Shown here: positions 19,101 through 28,067 of the stretch, in pieces
Numbering within the stretch: position 1 is the first letter of the stretch
Layout: each line of letters opens with the position of its first letter
Source of the DNA: Corynebacterium anserum
GTDB lineage: Bacteria; Actinomycetota; Actinomycetes; Mycobacteriales; Mycobacteriaceae
Assembly (NCBI RefSeq): GCF_014262665.1
Contig: NZ_CP046883.1
Coordinates: forward strand, 1,674,001 to 1,738,000
DNA: 64,000 nt
Direction: 5' to 3'
Notes under the pieces: model-generated
The model's database searches: none
Seen by the model: the letters and a program-made list of their open reading frames with translations, nothing else
What the model was told of the DNA's origin: nothing
Program-made: the position numbers and the translations under genes

Positions 19101-19635
19101 CAGTTTTGTCCCCCTGGATTTCGCCCGTCCAGTTTTGCACTATGTCGTAGGCAATCATCCAGCGCTCAGCATCGGTGATGATACGTCCCGCTGGTTCGAT
19201 AGGAATGTACAAACCGTACTCGCGTAAGATATCGCCGGCATATGAGTCGTATGTGCTCACTGCGGGCGAGATATTTTTAAGGATGTCATGGCGCGGATCA
19301 TCTTTTGATAATTCATCCATGAAAGCGCTACGGGCCAAGGTACCGAGCCTGGCACGGATACGCGTGCCCAATTCTGCGGCCGCTTTTCTGGTGAAAGTCA
19401 AACCCAAAACTTGTTCCGGTAGCACGTACCCATTAGCGACTAGCCAGACCACCCGGGCAGCCATCGTTTCGGTTTTCCCTGCTCCAGCGCCTGCGGTTAC
19501 AAGATACGTACCAGTGGGTTCTGCACCGATGACTCTCGCCTGCTCGTCAGTGGGTGCATGTTGCTGCCCCAGAAGCTGTGAAAGCTCCTGCGGAGTGAAA
19601 ATCTTTCGGTGAGGATCAAGTGTCCCGTGAGTCAT
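16132..19635 (-). CDS. adnB: AdnB helicase-nuclease subunit
   Basis: An 1167-residue subunit of the AdnAB heterodimer, which resects double-strand breaks in mycolic-acid bacteria in place of RecBCD/AddAB. An N-terminal UvrD-like motor carries Walker A GAGAGKTETMAARV near residue 50, DEYQDT in the first third, and late helicase motifs (HKAKGLEWDIVAVPF; VFYVAITRTERVLL). A C-terminal PD-(D/E)xK nuclease domain has YEGRIDAVF and VVDWKTGKK near residues 1090-1120, the acidic and lysine residues of the active site. The start ATG directly abuts the adnA stop codon. Gene order adnA-adnB matches Rv3202c-Rv3201c. It works at DNA ends in the cytoplasm with AdnA. Confidence 0.94.
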   Translation of the reverse strand: MTHGTLDPHRKIFTPQELSQLLGQQHAPTDEQARVIGAEPTGTYLVTAGAGAGKTETMAARVVWLVANGYVLPEQVLGLTFTRKAAAELGTRIRARLGTLARSAFMDELSKDDPRHDILKNISPAVSTYDSYAGDILREYGLYIPIEPAGRIITDAERWMIAYDIVQNWTGEIQGDKTANTLISYVLTLSEEMDNHLAEMEDVRSLTELAIQGLDELPKTRGHLSKKNLDFLDAQYRRLEILPIIEKYRARLDEMNVMTFGQQMSKAATLVEAHPHVGEEQRRRFRVVLLDEYQDTGHSQRILLSNLFGRGRDPGLSVTAVGDPMQSIYMFRGATSSNLEKFREDFPLPGGDNAGKPVLSHKLELTTSWRNPAGVLELANKVASWSMDTGRMVSELQPRPSAPRGEIQIGFFETRQEELDWLAGELEARWKDYEQSARTTPFSAAVLVTKNKQALPVYEELIARGIPAEMTAGPGLLDLPEVADVYATLRVLVDPEDDEATMRLLTGPRFNLGAADLAVLAQRAKQIHRKKPEDTGGESPEARDQMYSSSAPQAATAVTAPNVPSELASSLEKLIPDPHAMSVGLSDAAADLTDAVEQGMSEEGARRISEFAQELGQLRRHSLSKPLPDLVADIEQMIGVRTEVMARWHRDPETSIGTSHLEKFASIVRDFAALNNSNASALVEYLKAAYDQEAGLEPGEVRKKQNVVQILTVHKAKGLEWDIVAVPFATRNNYADYSQTKQIERWTSNASAMPTELRGDAEPSGTTGDQMPIFDASTATKSSDHNKAVEEFATEIKRYASKESDRVFYVAITRTERVLLVSGSAYSPTRKSAVDPAVLLKVIADSANHDEIVEFSEAGKTYPKKFYDDVEKGILSREDNLLSPSPEANLLRKENDARWAAFLKEQEESEEMNGTVWPRRHNVDTSAVDMVESFLDGEIPPTTTAWDRETQLLIEEFTQRSTREVRVPLGIRLTATEAVALRQDSQEFARRRRRPVPLEPKPFAKRGTAFHNWVEQHYKQVSLLDEEELPGASDATVKDPQLEKLKEAFLASEWADKQPYSVEGAYSVSLAGRIYEGRIDAVFHEGDDMRTGWFVVDWKTGKKPVGQAMAAAEMQLGVYRLAWAKVLSRRLGIEVNPEEVRAAFHYVATNDTVEPRTLPTAEQLSGE

Positions 19636-22600
19636 TTAGACCAACATCCTTCCCGCAGTCTGTGCCGGACACGCACTAGCAAATCCGCAGTAAGTACAGT
19701 GGGGTCCTGGCGTCGCCCGGAAACTCGGGCCTTGAGCTGCCTCTGCCAGTGCAAGCATCTTTGTTTTATACTCGCTGAGTTCCTCAGCACTGAGCTTCAT
19801 TTGCTGCACATCTCTGGCCTCTGCGATTTGGCCTTTGGATGAGGACCTGCCGGTCTCCCCTGGATACACCAACGCGGCTCCGTCATTTGTCAGCCCCTCA
19901 GTGTGGGCAACCATGAATTGGTAGGCGGATAGTTGATGGCTACCGGCTACGGCCTCTGCTGATTTGGCTGTGCGGGCGGTTTTGAAATCATAGACCATCG
20001 TGGCACCGTCAGCGTTAATAATGGCGAGATCCACACGCCCGTTGAGTACAACCTCTGTGCCATCGTGCAGCTGCCCCAGGCACACGCTGAACTCTTTTTC
20101 CGCCACCGCTTTATTACTCCCTGCGCCACACACTCTCTCGCTGATGAAACGATAGAGTTTCTCAATTCCCTCCCGCCATCGCTTCACGTTGTGCTCCACG
20201 GACCATGCCGCCCCGGTGACGAGTTGAGGGAAATACACTTCTACTGCATCCAGCACAGACTCCAGAGTTAGGTGCTGCGCATCAGGCGCGGATGCACTGC
20301 TCAGATCATCCACGATGGCCTGTGCAATGCAATGCACCGCGATGCCGATACGCTGGACGTCTGTCTCCAGCCCCACCCCGCTGTGACGTGCAAAGAAGTC
20401 ACCTAATGCACAGTTGTTAAGAGCCTCCAAGCGAGAAGGGCTGAGCCTGAGCTTGCCGTCCTTGTCCACCATCGGCTCGTCTGTCGACGGTGCCGCCACT
20501 CCCCACCATTGACTAGGGTGCGCTCCGAAAATCCCTGCTGTGGCCATACGTGCCAGGTTACGGGCAGCGTTCTCACGCTCCTCTGAGCTGCGAGACTCGC
20601 TCACCGCGTAACGCAGCTCTCCCAATAACGGTTCCAGTGCAAGCACTCGTGGAATATCGTGCTCTGCATGAGGGTGCTGTTCTAGTGAGGAGGATTGTGG
20701 TTCTTCCGTCCCCGATGCTGGTGGCTTGTCAGCAAGCTCATCGGTGGCAGAAGTGGCGTCGAATGGCACAACGGCACCCTCAATCTCCGATAGAAACCGG
20801 GAAGGCACACCAGCCTCATCAGAATCGTTATCTACCGCCGTGATGACACACTGTCCGTGGGCACGGCTGAGCGCCAGGAGGAACAGGCGGCGTTCCTCCT
20901 CCACCGCCGGGCCTATTCGGGATATCTGAAGGTTCGGGTCGATCTTCCGGTCGAGGAGATCAACAAGTTCCTGTTGGTTGAATAAACCACCCACGGTAGG
21001 GCCTGCTGGCCACAGATCCTCCTGTACTCCTGAGACAACCACGACCTCCCACTGCCGCCCCGCGGCGGCGTGCGCAGGCAAAATCTCCACGGCCTCCGTC
21101 GGCGCACTACTACGCTCACGGGTGCCCGTAGGCAGCTCCTGAGCTCGCACTTCTTCTACAAACGTTTCCACAGAAGCAGCAGGGTTACGCTCTGCAAAAT
21201 CACCTGCGAGGTCAAAAAGGCTCATGACTGCGTCTAGATCTTGATCAGCTTGGGCACCCAACGTACCTCCACGCAGTGCGCGGGTCTGTAGATGGTTGGC
21301 AAGGTCAGTGGCCTGCCACACTCGCCACAGCACGGTCTCTACGCCCTCGCCGTTCTCATAAGCTTCTCGCCCAGCGTTGAGGACCTTAGCCAAGCGGCCA
21401 CTCACCGTTTCTTCTCGAGGACCAAAGAAACGGGTCCACGCCTCCCGTTCCTGTTCAGTGGCCTCTCCAGCCAGTAGGGCGTTGAGATAATCTATTGCCT
21501 GGTAGGGCGCTCCATCAGAATGCCTCGGCAGGTCTTTGTTAAGGATTCGCTCATGGGTTATGGCGCGGTTAATCGAGCGCTCCACACGGCGCACCATCAC
21601 CGGATCCGCTCCCCCCACGCTGGATTCCAGCAAGCACCTCATCTCATTCGTGCTCAAACGGCGGTAAGTCGACTCCATCGCAAGGAGTAGGACGGATACG
21701 AGAGGCTGCTCGGCCAGCACCACGGACGTTGGATCGACCTTCACCGGCACTCCGTGGGACATCAATACGCGACGCAACGATGATATTTGTGCGGTATCAC
21801 GCACAATAACAGCGATATCTCCCCAGGCCACGCCATCTTCAAGGTGTGCACGCCGCACGACATTAGCGACGTGGAGTTTCTCCGACATTGAAGAGGATGC
21901 GGTGAGAAGTCGGAGCTGCCCCTGTCCGCCGCACTCTGTGACCGGAATGCGTGTCCGTAAATGGGGAAGCTGTCCCGTCAACGCCTGTACTGCAGCCGCT
22001 TGGTCAGAATTCAGCCGATGCGACTTACTGAGCACGACAAGATGAGCATCGTCGTGTGAATGGCGAAGCAAGAAGGCCTCATCCGCACCGCGAAAATGAA
22101 AGACACACTGGTCGGGATCCCCAGCGATGATTACCCGCGTGCCCGGCGCGATGAGAGTCTCGATGAAACTAGCGGATGCTGGATCCATGTTGTGTGCGTC
22201 GTCAACCAACACCAGCTGGAGGCGTTCGCGTTGGCGGAGTGCCAGCTGTTCTCCGGCACTTACACCCGAGCCATCACCTTCAAGCTCCTCAATCACGCTA
22301 TGAAGCAATTCGGAGGCATTAAGATTCCATACCTCACCAAGGCGCTGTGTCTGCTCATAGCGGCGCAAAAAATTCCCCGCCGCCTCCCACATTGGGCGGG
22401 AATGCTTTACCCCTAGTTGCTGCAACTCATCAGCCCGCACCCCACGCTCCGTCGCACGGAGGATGAGATCACGCAATTGTCGCGCAAAGCCCACCATCCC
22501 CAGTGCTGGCATAATCTCGTCTGGCCACAGAGACAGCCCATCCTCCAATTCGCCTTTCAGCAGAATTCGGATCTGAGCATCGTGCTCCGCGCCGGAAATC

Positions 22601-23082
22601 AACCGAGGAAGTGGCTCCTGCTTGCTCTGGCGGATCGCTCGGTATAAAGCGAATGCCCACGAGTGCACGCTACGCACAGGAGCGCCCGTCCCCGCATACT
22701 CTTTCACGTCGCTCACGCGTTCGAATATCTCAGCGCGGATACGTGCAGCTGCAGCCTTGGAGGGCGCGACGAACATCATGTCTTCTGCGCGTCCGCCCTG
22801 CAGAAGAAAACTCAAAGCTGCATCTACCAAAAGACTGGTTTTGCCCGTGCCAGGGCCACCCAATACAGCGTAGGGTTTGTCATAATCTAAGCGTTCATCA
22901 CCACTGATCAGAGCAGCTGGCAAGCCCTCCCAGTTGCGCTGCGCACAGGCAGAGGATTGAGCACGTTCAAGAATGACAGTCGGGTTACCCGTAGCCCCAA
23001 TTCTCTGGGCAGGATCCGAAGCATGAAAGTTCATGCCTCCTAGTTTGTCATGCCGGTGAGACATCCGTGGAGTGATGAGCAT
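19636..23082 (-). CDS. adnA: AdnA helicase-nuclease subunit
   Basis: A 1148-residue partner of AdnB. A UvrD-like motor holds Walker A GGPGTGKTSLLVDAALSFLL near residue 75 and a VLVDDAHNMD Walker B variant. A RecB-type nuclease domain follows at the C-terminus: GRVDLAIINAD ... VYDFKTART around residue 1035-1055. A cysteine upstream in NNCALGDFF and the terminal CTYCGFASAC cysteines fit the iron-sulfur cluster known in AddB/AdnA-type nucleases. The start is uncertain: ATG 23082 overlaps the upstream gene by 35 bp, ATG 23064 is possible, and ATG 23034 has AGGAGG almost touching it. Overlap with the TIGR02569 gene suggests translational coupling. Confidence 0.93.
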   Translation of the reverse strand: MLITPRMSHRHDKLGGMNFHASDPAQRIGATGNPTVILERAQSSACAQRNWEGLPAALISGDERLDYDKPYAVLGGPGTGKTSLLVDAALSFLLQGGRAEDMMFVAPSKAAAARIRAEIFERVSDVKEYAGTGAPVRSVHSWAFALYRAIRQSKQEPLPRLISGAEHDAQIRILLKGELEDGLSLWPDEIMPALGMVGFARQLRDLILRATERGVRADELQQLGVKHSRPMWEAAGNFLRRYEQTQRLGEVWNLNASELLHSVIEELEGDGSGVSAGEQLALRQRERLQLVLVDDAHNMDPASASFIETLIAPGTRVIIAGDPDQCVFHFRGADEAFLLRHSHDDAHLVVLSKSHRLNSDQAAAVQALTGQLPHLRTRIPVTECGGQGQLRLLTASSSMSEKLHVANVVRRAHLEDGVAWGDIAVIVRDTAQISSLRRVLMSHGVPVKVDPTSVVLAEQPLVSVLLLAMESTYRRLSTNEMRCLLESSVGGADPVMVRRVERSINRAITHERILNKDLPRHSDGAPYQAIDYLNALLAGEATEQEREAWTRFFGPREETVSGRLAKVLNAGREAYENGEGVETVLWRVWQATDLANHLQTRALRGGTLGAQADQDLDAVMSLFDLAGDFAERNPAASVETFVEEVRAQELPTGTRERSSAPTEAVEILPAHAAAGRQWEVVVVSGVQEDLWPAGPTVGGLFNQQELVDLLDRKIDPNLQISRIGPAVEEERRLFLLALSRAHGQCVITAVDNDSDEAGVPSRFLSEIEGAVVPFDATSATDELADKPPASGTEEPQSSSLEQHPHAEHDIPRVLALEPLLGELRYAVSESRSSEERENAARNLARMATAGIFGAHPSQWWGVAAPSTDEPMVDKDGKLRLSPSRLEALNNCALGDFFARHSGVGLETDVQRIGIAVHCIAQAIVDDLSSASAPDAQHLTLESVLDAVEVYFPQLVTGAAWSVEHNVKRWREGIEKLYRFISERVCGAGSNKAVAEKEFSVCLGQLHDGTEVVLNGRVDLAIINADGATMVYDFKTARTAKSAEAVAGSHQLSAYQFMVAHTEGLTNDGAALVYPGETGRSSSKGQIAEARDVQQMKLSAEELSEYKTKMLALAEAAQGPSFRATPGPHCTYCGFASACPAQTAGRMLV

Positions 23083-23932
23083 GAGCCAAGATCACATCAG
23101 CGACGCGCGATAAACCCTGCCATGCCTCCGGTCGAGAATGAGGCAGGATCGCATGCACCATCACTCGGTACAGAGCTGCGCGCAAAGCCAACTCCCAAAA
23201 ATCCGGGATATGAGCCCAGCGCTTCAGCAGGGCGTCGGAACCATTGCACCACGCCATGGCGTCCACCACCATAAGGGCAACAGGCCAGCCGGCGGGTCTC
23301 CAGGACGGAACGAGATCGGTGAGAACTGGATCGGCCAATCCATCGAACACTAGGCATCCCAGAACGTCACCGTGAACCAGTTGATCGGGCTCACTAAGTT
23401 CGCCACGTGCAGCAGCCAACTCGGCGGCTTTGGTCAGCGCGTCCGCAATATCATCGCGGGGAACTGAATCGAGGGGCAAGGACACGCGCACCCACTCCGT
23501 CGGATCTGCGTCGAAGGCGGCAGACTCAGCAGCGGCAAAAACATCCGCTTCATTCCACACTCCGGTCTTTTTCGGTGCCTGCAGGAACGTCGGTTTTTCT
23601 TCGTCCCGCAGGGCTTCGGAAATACGGAGAGCAGCCATGGCGATCTCATCGAAGCGTGGAGCTCTATGTCCCGACAAAAAAGTACGGGCCCGCCATCCGG
23701 ACACACTGTAGCGACCATCGGAGGAGACTATTGGGCGAGAAACGCTCACACCAGCCGGGCGCATCTTCGCCATCGTCCGGGCAATCCACGCCGCCCGTGC
23801 AGGCTCATCCGCCGGACTAATCACCGCGCGATCGCAGCGCCAGCCGTGGCTCCATTCGGAATCGAGTTGCACCGGGCGCGCCGCGGGCACTTGGAAGCTG
23901 GCCAAGATGTGAGAAGGAGGGGTCTGTGTCAT
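23048..23932 (-). CDS. TIGR02569 family protein (phosphotransferase-like)
   Basis: A 294-residue actinobacterial protein of the TIGR02569 family, distantly like aminoglycoside/choline kinases. The kinase-like catalytic loop is partly recognisable in DQLVHGDVLGCLVF near residue 185, followed by DPVLTDLVPSWRPAGWPVAL and an aspartate in VVDAMAW. Substrate and activity are unknown. It is the first gene of the adnA-adnB-cglK-uvrD2 run and overlaps adnA, so it is co-expressed with break-repair enzymes. Only three bases separate it from the stop of the DUF3152 gene upstream, so that gene may belong to the same transcript. Confidence 0.85.
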   Translation of the reverse strand: MTQTPPSHILASFQVPAARPVQLDSEWSHGWRCDRAVISPADEPARAAWIARTMAKMRPAGVSVSRPIVSSDGRYSVSGWRARTFLSGHRAPRFDEIAMAALRISEALRDEEKPTFLQAPKKTGVWNEADVFAAAESAAFDADPTEWVRVSLPLDSVPRDDIADALTKAAELAAARGELSEPDQLVHGDVLGCLVFDGLADPVLTDLVPSWRPAGWPVALMVVDAMAWCNGSDALLKRWAHIPDFWELALRAALYRVMVHAILPHSRPEAWQGLSRVADVILAHAHHSTDVSPA

Positions 23933-23935
23933 CGC

Positions 23936-24982
23936 TTAATCGCTCCGGTTTCCATTTGCTGCAGAGTCCTCCTGGGTCTTCTTCCCCTGAGGATATGGCC
24001 ACGGATTAGCCACGCAGGTCATCCCGTCTTTCTTGTACACCTCTTGAGAATTAATGTTGTGCAACTCGTCATTAGACAGGCTGAGGGTCTGCTGCATCAT
24101 CACAGGCGCTAACCCGCCATTTTTCACACATGGTTGGTGCGCCGCATACCCCACGCCGTGCCCAACCTCATGATTGATGACGTACTGTCGGTAGCCGCCC
24201 AGATCACCTTGGTAAGGCTGAGCTCCACGCAACCACCGTGCTTCGTTGATAACCACTCGGTGTCCGGTGGGCATGAAGCAGCTAGTCTCTAGGTTGTAGG
24301 AATTTCCGCAGACATCGTGGGTAGTTTTCATCGTGGTGAGCTGGAAACGGAAGTCCGGTTCCTGCCCCGCCGGTAGATCCTCTTCTTTCACGTGTTGAAA
24401 GGAGATCTCCGGGTCTGCGATCCACGACTTGGGGTTTGATAGCGTGGCATCCACCATGGCGGCGAAGGCATCGAAACCACCGATATTGTCGGGCTTAATT
24501 GTGTCCTCAACCTCGACCACGTAGGTGTATTTGTTCTTCGTGCCCTGACCCACGCGTTCGCCTGGGTGACCTACGATGGTGAACGTGTTGGAGGATTCTT
24601 GAGTCAGGGGAGCTCCCGGCGGTAAGTCGCCAATGTCCAGACCTTCGTACTCCCCTTGGAAGACGGGGCCTTCTCCGCGCGGAGCGGCATCCTCTTCCTT
24701 GCCCTCTCCACTGGCATGTGTCGACGCCACCCGTGCCCCATTCGAATCCGCTGAGTGAAATAGCGCACTGCCCAGCACGAGGAGTGTGACAAGAACAAAA
24801 ACACCGGCGATCACGTACTTGATGTGCTCCTGCGAGTCGCGCTGGGGCTTCACCGCATGACGCCGAGCATGTCCACGCCCCGGCATATCCGAAGCGACGA
24901 CGTCAGAATAGGACTCATCACTTCGAGGTTCAGGAATGCTAAAGCGTTCGCGACGTGGGGATTCCTTGGGATAGTGTGTCAT
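23936..24982 (-). CDS. DUF3152 zincin-like membrane-anchored protein
   Basis: A 348-residue protein with a basic cytoplasmic N-terminus and one membrane anchor at about 54-75 (YVIAGVFVLVTLLVLGSALF). The extracytoplasmic DUF3152 domain holds the gluzincin/metzincin-like motif HEVGHGVGYAAH around residues 270-281. That is a full HExxH with a third His, so a metalloprotease activity is plausible though not demonstrated for the family. A conserved cysteine pair (DVCGNS ... TSCFMPTGH) precedes it and may be a disulfide. It lies upstream of, and almost abuts, the TIGR02569-adnA run. The charged, low-complexity segment after the anchor is likely a linker. Confidence 0.9.
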   Translation of the reverse strand: MTHYPKESPRRERFSIPEPRSDESYSDVVASDMPGRGHARRHAVKPQRDSQEHIKYVIAGVFVLVTLLVLGSALFHSADSNGARVASTHASGEGKEEDAAPRGEGPVFQGEYEGLDIGDLPPGAPLTQESSNTFTIVGHPGERVGQGTKNKYTYVVEVEDTIKPDNIGGFDAFAAMVDATLSNPKSWIADPEISFQHVKEEDLPAGQEPDFRFQLTTMKTTHDVCGNSYNLETSCFMPTGHRVVINEARWLRGAQPYQGDLGGYRQYVINHEVGHGVGYAAHQPCVKNGGLAPVMMQQTLSLSNDELHNINSQEVYKKDGMTCVANPWPYPQGKKTQEDSAANGNRSD

Positions 24983-25059
24983 GCCTGTGTGTCAGTCTCT
25001 ATGCTCTCTGCGTTCGAGAATGCGACGGGAGTGTTTAATGTGATCGCGTCTGTACCGTC

Positions 25060-25287
25060 TTAGAGAAATCCGACAGCATTCTGAGATTCAGATCCCACCT
25101 CTACATATGCCACGTGCTCGCGCAACACAATGTGGCGCGCACCCTTCAGCCCTTCCAGTTCGAGCGTGCCGGCGGGGTTGGAGTCAGCCAAGAAGGAACG
25201 GACTTGCTGGAGAACCTCATCCTGAGACTTCTCACTAGTGATTTGCAATTCACGGGAGTTCTGCGTGAAGCCAATCTTGATCTGCAT
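25060..25287 (-). CDS. DUF3107 family protein
   Basis: A 75-residue acidic cytoplasmic protein of the actinobacterial DUF3107 family (Rv3208A-like). The canonical start MQIKIGF is followed by the typical S-x-E-L-x-I pattern and the conserved ARHIVLREHVAYVEVG segment. I chose ATG 25287 because family members start there and AGGTGG lies upstream; an in-frame GTG at 25302 would add five residues. The gene is divergent from the DEAD-box helicase, so the 78-bp gap holds both promoters. No function is known. Confidence 0.88.
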   Translation of the reverse strand: MQIKIGFTQNSRELQITSEKSQDEVLQQVRSFLADSNPAGTLELEGLKGARHIVLREHVAYVEVGSESQNAVGFL

Positions 25288-25365
25288 GGGGGTTGTAGCC
25301 ACCTAACCTTTTCTTCGCAGCGTGCAGTAGTGTGACCATCATAGCTGTAATAGTCGGGAAAGGAC

Positions 25366-26715
25366 GTGAACGCGGCGGTGACTGACGCTATTAAGGCCGG
25401 GAAGACTTTCGTTGAGTTGGGGGTTGCAGCGGAGATAGTCGATGCTCTGGCTGAGCGCAATATCCACCGCGCTTTCGCCATTCAGGAATACACTCTTCCC
25501 ATCGCGTTGAAAGGTCAGGATCTCATCGGTCAGGCTCGCACGGGCATGGGAAAGACCTACGGTTTTGGCGTGCCGCTACTCGACCGTGTTTTCGACGACG
25601 CAGATATCACCGCCCCAGACGGAACTGCCCGAGCCTTAGTTGTGGTGCCGACTCGCGAACTGTGTTTACAAGTAGCCAACGACCTTGAACTTGCCGCCCA
25701 GTATCTCACGGTGGATGGCCGCCCACTCATGGTCACGGCCATTTATGGTGGCGTACCTTTCGACAAACAGACGTCAGTGTTGGCACGGGGAGTGGATGTA
25801 CTCGTCGGCACTCCCGGCCGCTTATTGGATCTCATTCGCCAGGGTCTGTTGGATGTATCCACAGTAGAGATTGTGGTGCTGGATGAGGCTGATGAGATGC
25901 TGGATCAGGGGTTCCTAGATGATGTCTCCACTATTTTGTCTCAGACTTCCACTAAACGTCAGACGATGCTTTTTTCTGCGACAATGCCCGGACCGATTGT
26001 GGCTTTGACGCGTAATTTCATGACTCACCCGATACTGGTTCAAGCTGATAATGCTGCCACCGAGGCCACCCATTCAACTACTACCCAGATCGTTTTCCAG
26101 TCTCACAAGATGGATCGGATGTCTACGTTGGCGCGTCTGTTGCAGACTCCCGGGCGCGGTCGCACCATTGTCTTTGCTCGCACAAAGAGGCAGGCGGCTC
26201 TGGTTGCTCAGGATCTCGCCCATCTGGGTTTTCGCGTGGGAGCCGTCCATGGTGACATGAAGCAGGCTGATCGCGAAACGTCTCTCGCAGATTTCCGTAC
26301 CGGCGCCATCGATATCATGGTGGCCACCGATGTGGCAGCCCGGGGTATCGATGTGGACGACGTCACGCACGTGGTCAACTACCAAGTTCCGGATGATGAA
26401 CGCACCTATGTCCACCGCATCGGCCGCACTGGGCGTGCGGGCAATAGCGGCATTGCCGTGACTCTGCTGGGCTGGGATGAGGTCACACGCTGGAAGGCCA
26501 TTGACGAAGCACTGGGAATCGGGCAATCAGAACCACCCCAGTGGTTTAGCTCCTCCCCTGATTTCCTGGAAACTTTTGGCCTTCCTTCAGATGTGAAGGA
26601 TCGAGTGGGCGCCCCTCGCAAAGTCAAAGGCGCACAATCGGCGACTGCACCCGCTCGCCGCCCCCGTCGTCACAACGACGGCGGACCTCGCAAGCACCGT
26701 GGGCCTCGCTCATGA
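25366..26715 (+). CDS. DEAD-box ATP-dependent RNA helicase (RhlE-like)
   Basis: A 449-residue RNA helicase with the full motif set: Q-motif region (IQEYTLPIALKGQDLIGQ), motif I ARTGMGKT, Ia VVPTREL, II DEAD in VVLDEADEML, III SAT in FSATMPG, and VI HRIGRTGRAG. A short basic tail rich in Arg/Pro/Gly (RRPRRHNDGGPRKHRGPRS) probably binds RNA. It resembles Rv3211/RhlE and likely remodels structured RNA in ribosome biogenesis or mRNA decay. The GTG at 25366 has AAAGGA only two bases before it, so the in-frame GTG at 25378 may be the true start. The next gene overlaps the stop by four bases (ATGA), implying coupled translation. Confidence 0.93.
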   Translation: MNAAVTDAIKAGKTFVELGVAAEIVDALAERNIHRAFAIQEYTLPIALKGQDLIGQARTGMGKTYGFGVPLLDRVFDDADITAPDGTARALVVVPTRELCLQVANDLELAAQYLTVDGRPLMVTAIYGGVPFDKQTSVLARGVDVLVGTPGRLLDLIRQGLLDVSTVEIVVLDEADEMLDQGFLDDVSTILSQTSTKRQTMLFSATMPGPIVALTRNFMTHPILVQADNAATEATHSTTTQIVFQSHKMDRMSTLARLLQTPGRGRTIVFARTKRQAALVAQDLAHLGFRVGAVHGDMKQADRETSLADFRTGAIDIMVATDVAARGIDVDDVTHVVNYQVPDDERTYVHRIGRTGRAGNSGIAVTLLGWDEVTRWKAIDEALGIGQSEPPQWFSSSPDFLETFGLPSDVKDRVGAPRKVKGAQSATAPARRPRRHNDGGPRKHRGPRS

Positions 26716-27998
26716 AGGCGCTTCCCCGTCCTGAACGGCGTACACGACGCGACATCATCGCCACGTGCGTCATCATCCTCCTTACGCTCATCGTCATCAC
26801 CGGAACCTGGTGGGGGTCCCAGCAGTCACGCGTCGATCATTCCGTGGATGCTTCCCAGACGATTGGCAGCGACAGCGGCACGAAAACTGGCAACAACGAT
26901 TCCTCCAACTCACACGCCACGCAGGATAAGCGAGCCACGCAACTTCCCAAGCATCTATCCCCCGCCTGGGAAGCTCCTACCACTGCAGACCGGCAACTCG
27001 TAGCCGGCGCCAACGGAGTGCTGAGCATACGCGGTACCCGAGTCAGTATGTTGGATGCCCGCACCGGTAAGGAACGTTGGCACTATGACCAGCAACGTGA
27101 GATATGTGGAGTGGCATCCCCCTCTCGATGGACAGAAGTGGTCGTCGTATTCCGCAGCCCCAAAGGATGTGGCGAGGCCATCAGTTTTGACATGGCAAGC
27201 GGACAGTACGCGTACACGCGCGATGCCCTAGCGCAAGACGACGTGACTGTTTTCGCCGGAGATACCCGAGCCGGCACCATTTCACCGCGACGTATAGAAA
27301 TCTGGCGCGATGACCTGGTTCGCACCGTGGAAGTTGGCTATCAGGAAGCTCCTACCCAGCCAGACCAACAAAAGTACGTGAATTGTAGCTTCACCTCTGC
27401 ACAGACATACGCAACCATGCTGGCCACCGCTTCGGCTTGCCCAGACGATGACTCGAAAAAACTCGTCCGTCTCTTAGACACCACCCCGGAAAAGTCTGAT
27501 CAGCCGGAGATCTACCATGAATTCACCGTGCCGGCGGGTGCAGAAGTAGTCGCTGCCGCACAGAATTCAGCGCTTATCTACATCCCTCCGCAAGATGACC
27601 ACGACGCAAAATTCCAGTTGTTGAACAAGTCCGGCGACTTTGAAAACCTCCCCGCACAAGCCAGCCCCGGCGTCGAAGCAGAGGACCAGAGTCGAACTGA
27701 TGGTCCAGTTGCGATGTGGTTCGATGGAGCACGGCTCAACGTCTTCGGGGCAGAGGATCTTCACCCGCGTTTTCAGGTCGACGGCGCACTGGGTACCGGA
27801 GCGATGATGGCGGGTGCGCTGCTTGTACCAGTGCCCACGGGAATTGCCGTGATCGACCCTGCGCACGGGACGGTTGAGCGTACGATCCCCGTCGAACGAC
27901 ATGGATATACAGGCCCCATCACGCTGCGGATATCCGGCGATTCCACCATTGTGGAACAACGCGCAGACACTCTCGTGGGCCTCACCGCTTCCCCGTAG
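26712..27998 (+). CDS. Membrane-anchored beta-propeller-like protein (Rv3212-type)
   Basis: A 428-residue protein with a single N-terminal membrane segment (about 15-35, IIATCVIILLTLIVITGTWW). A Ser/Thr/Asn/Asp-rich linker and a large extracytoplasmic domain follow. The outer domain has PQQ-propeller-like repeats: GVLSIRGTRVSMLDARTGKERWHY and a second AVIDPAHGTVERTI near the end. The position directly after the DEAD-box helicase, with a four-base overlap, matches Rv3211-Rv3212 in M. tuberculosis (from memory). The family is annotated only as a conserved secreted or membrane protein; a scaffold or ligand-binding role is inference. One cysteine pair (REICGVASP ... SPKGCGEA) could form a disulfide. 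Confidence 0.82.
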   Translation: MKALPRPERRTRRDIIATCVIILLTLIVITGTWWGSQQSRVDHSVDASQTIGSDSGTKTGNNDSSNSHATQDKRATQLPKHLSPAWEAPTTADRQLVAGANGVLSIRGTRVSMLDARTGKERWHYDQQREICGVASPSRWTEVVVVFRSPKGCGEAISFDMASGQYAYTRDALAQDDVTVFAGDTRAGTISPRRIEIWRDDLVRTVEVGYQEAPTQPDQQKYVNCSFTSAQTYATMLATASACPDDDSKKLVRLLDTTPEKSDQPEIYHEFTVPAGAEVVAAAQNSALIYIPPQDDHDAKFQLLNKSGDFENLPAQASPGVEAEDQSRTDGPVAMWFDGARLNVFGAEDLHPRFQVDGALGTGAMMAGALLVPVPTGIAVIDPAHGTVERTIPVERHGYTGPITLRISGDSTIVEQRADTLVGLTASP

Positions 27999-28067
27999 CG
28001 TGTTATCCCCATAGCGAGCTGTACCTTAGCGTCTTGTTCCCCCTAGCGAGCTATTCCCGGCGGTGAG

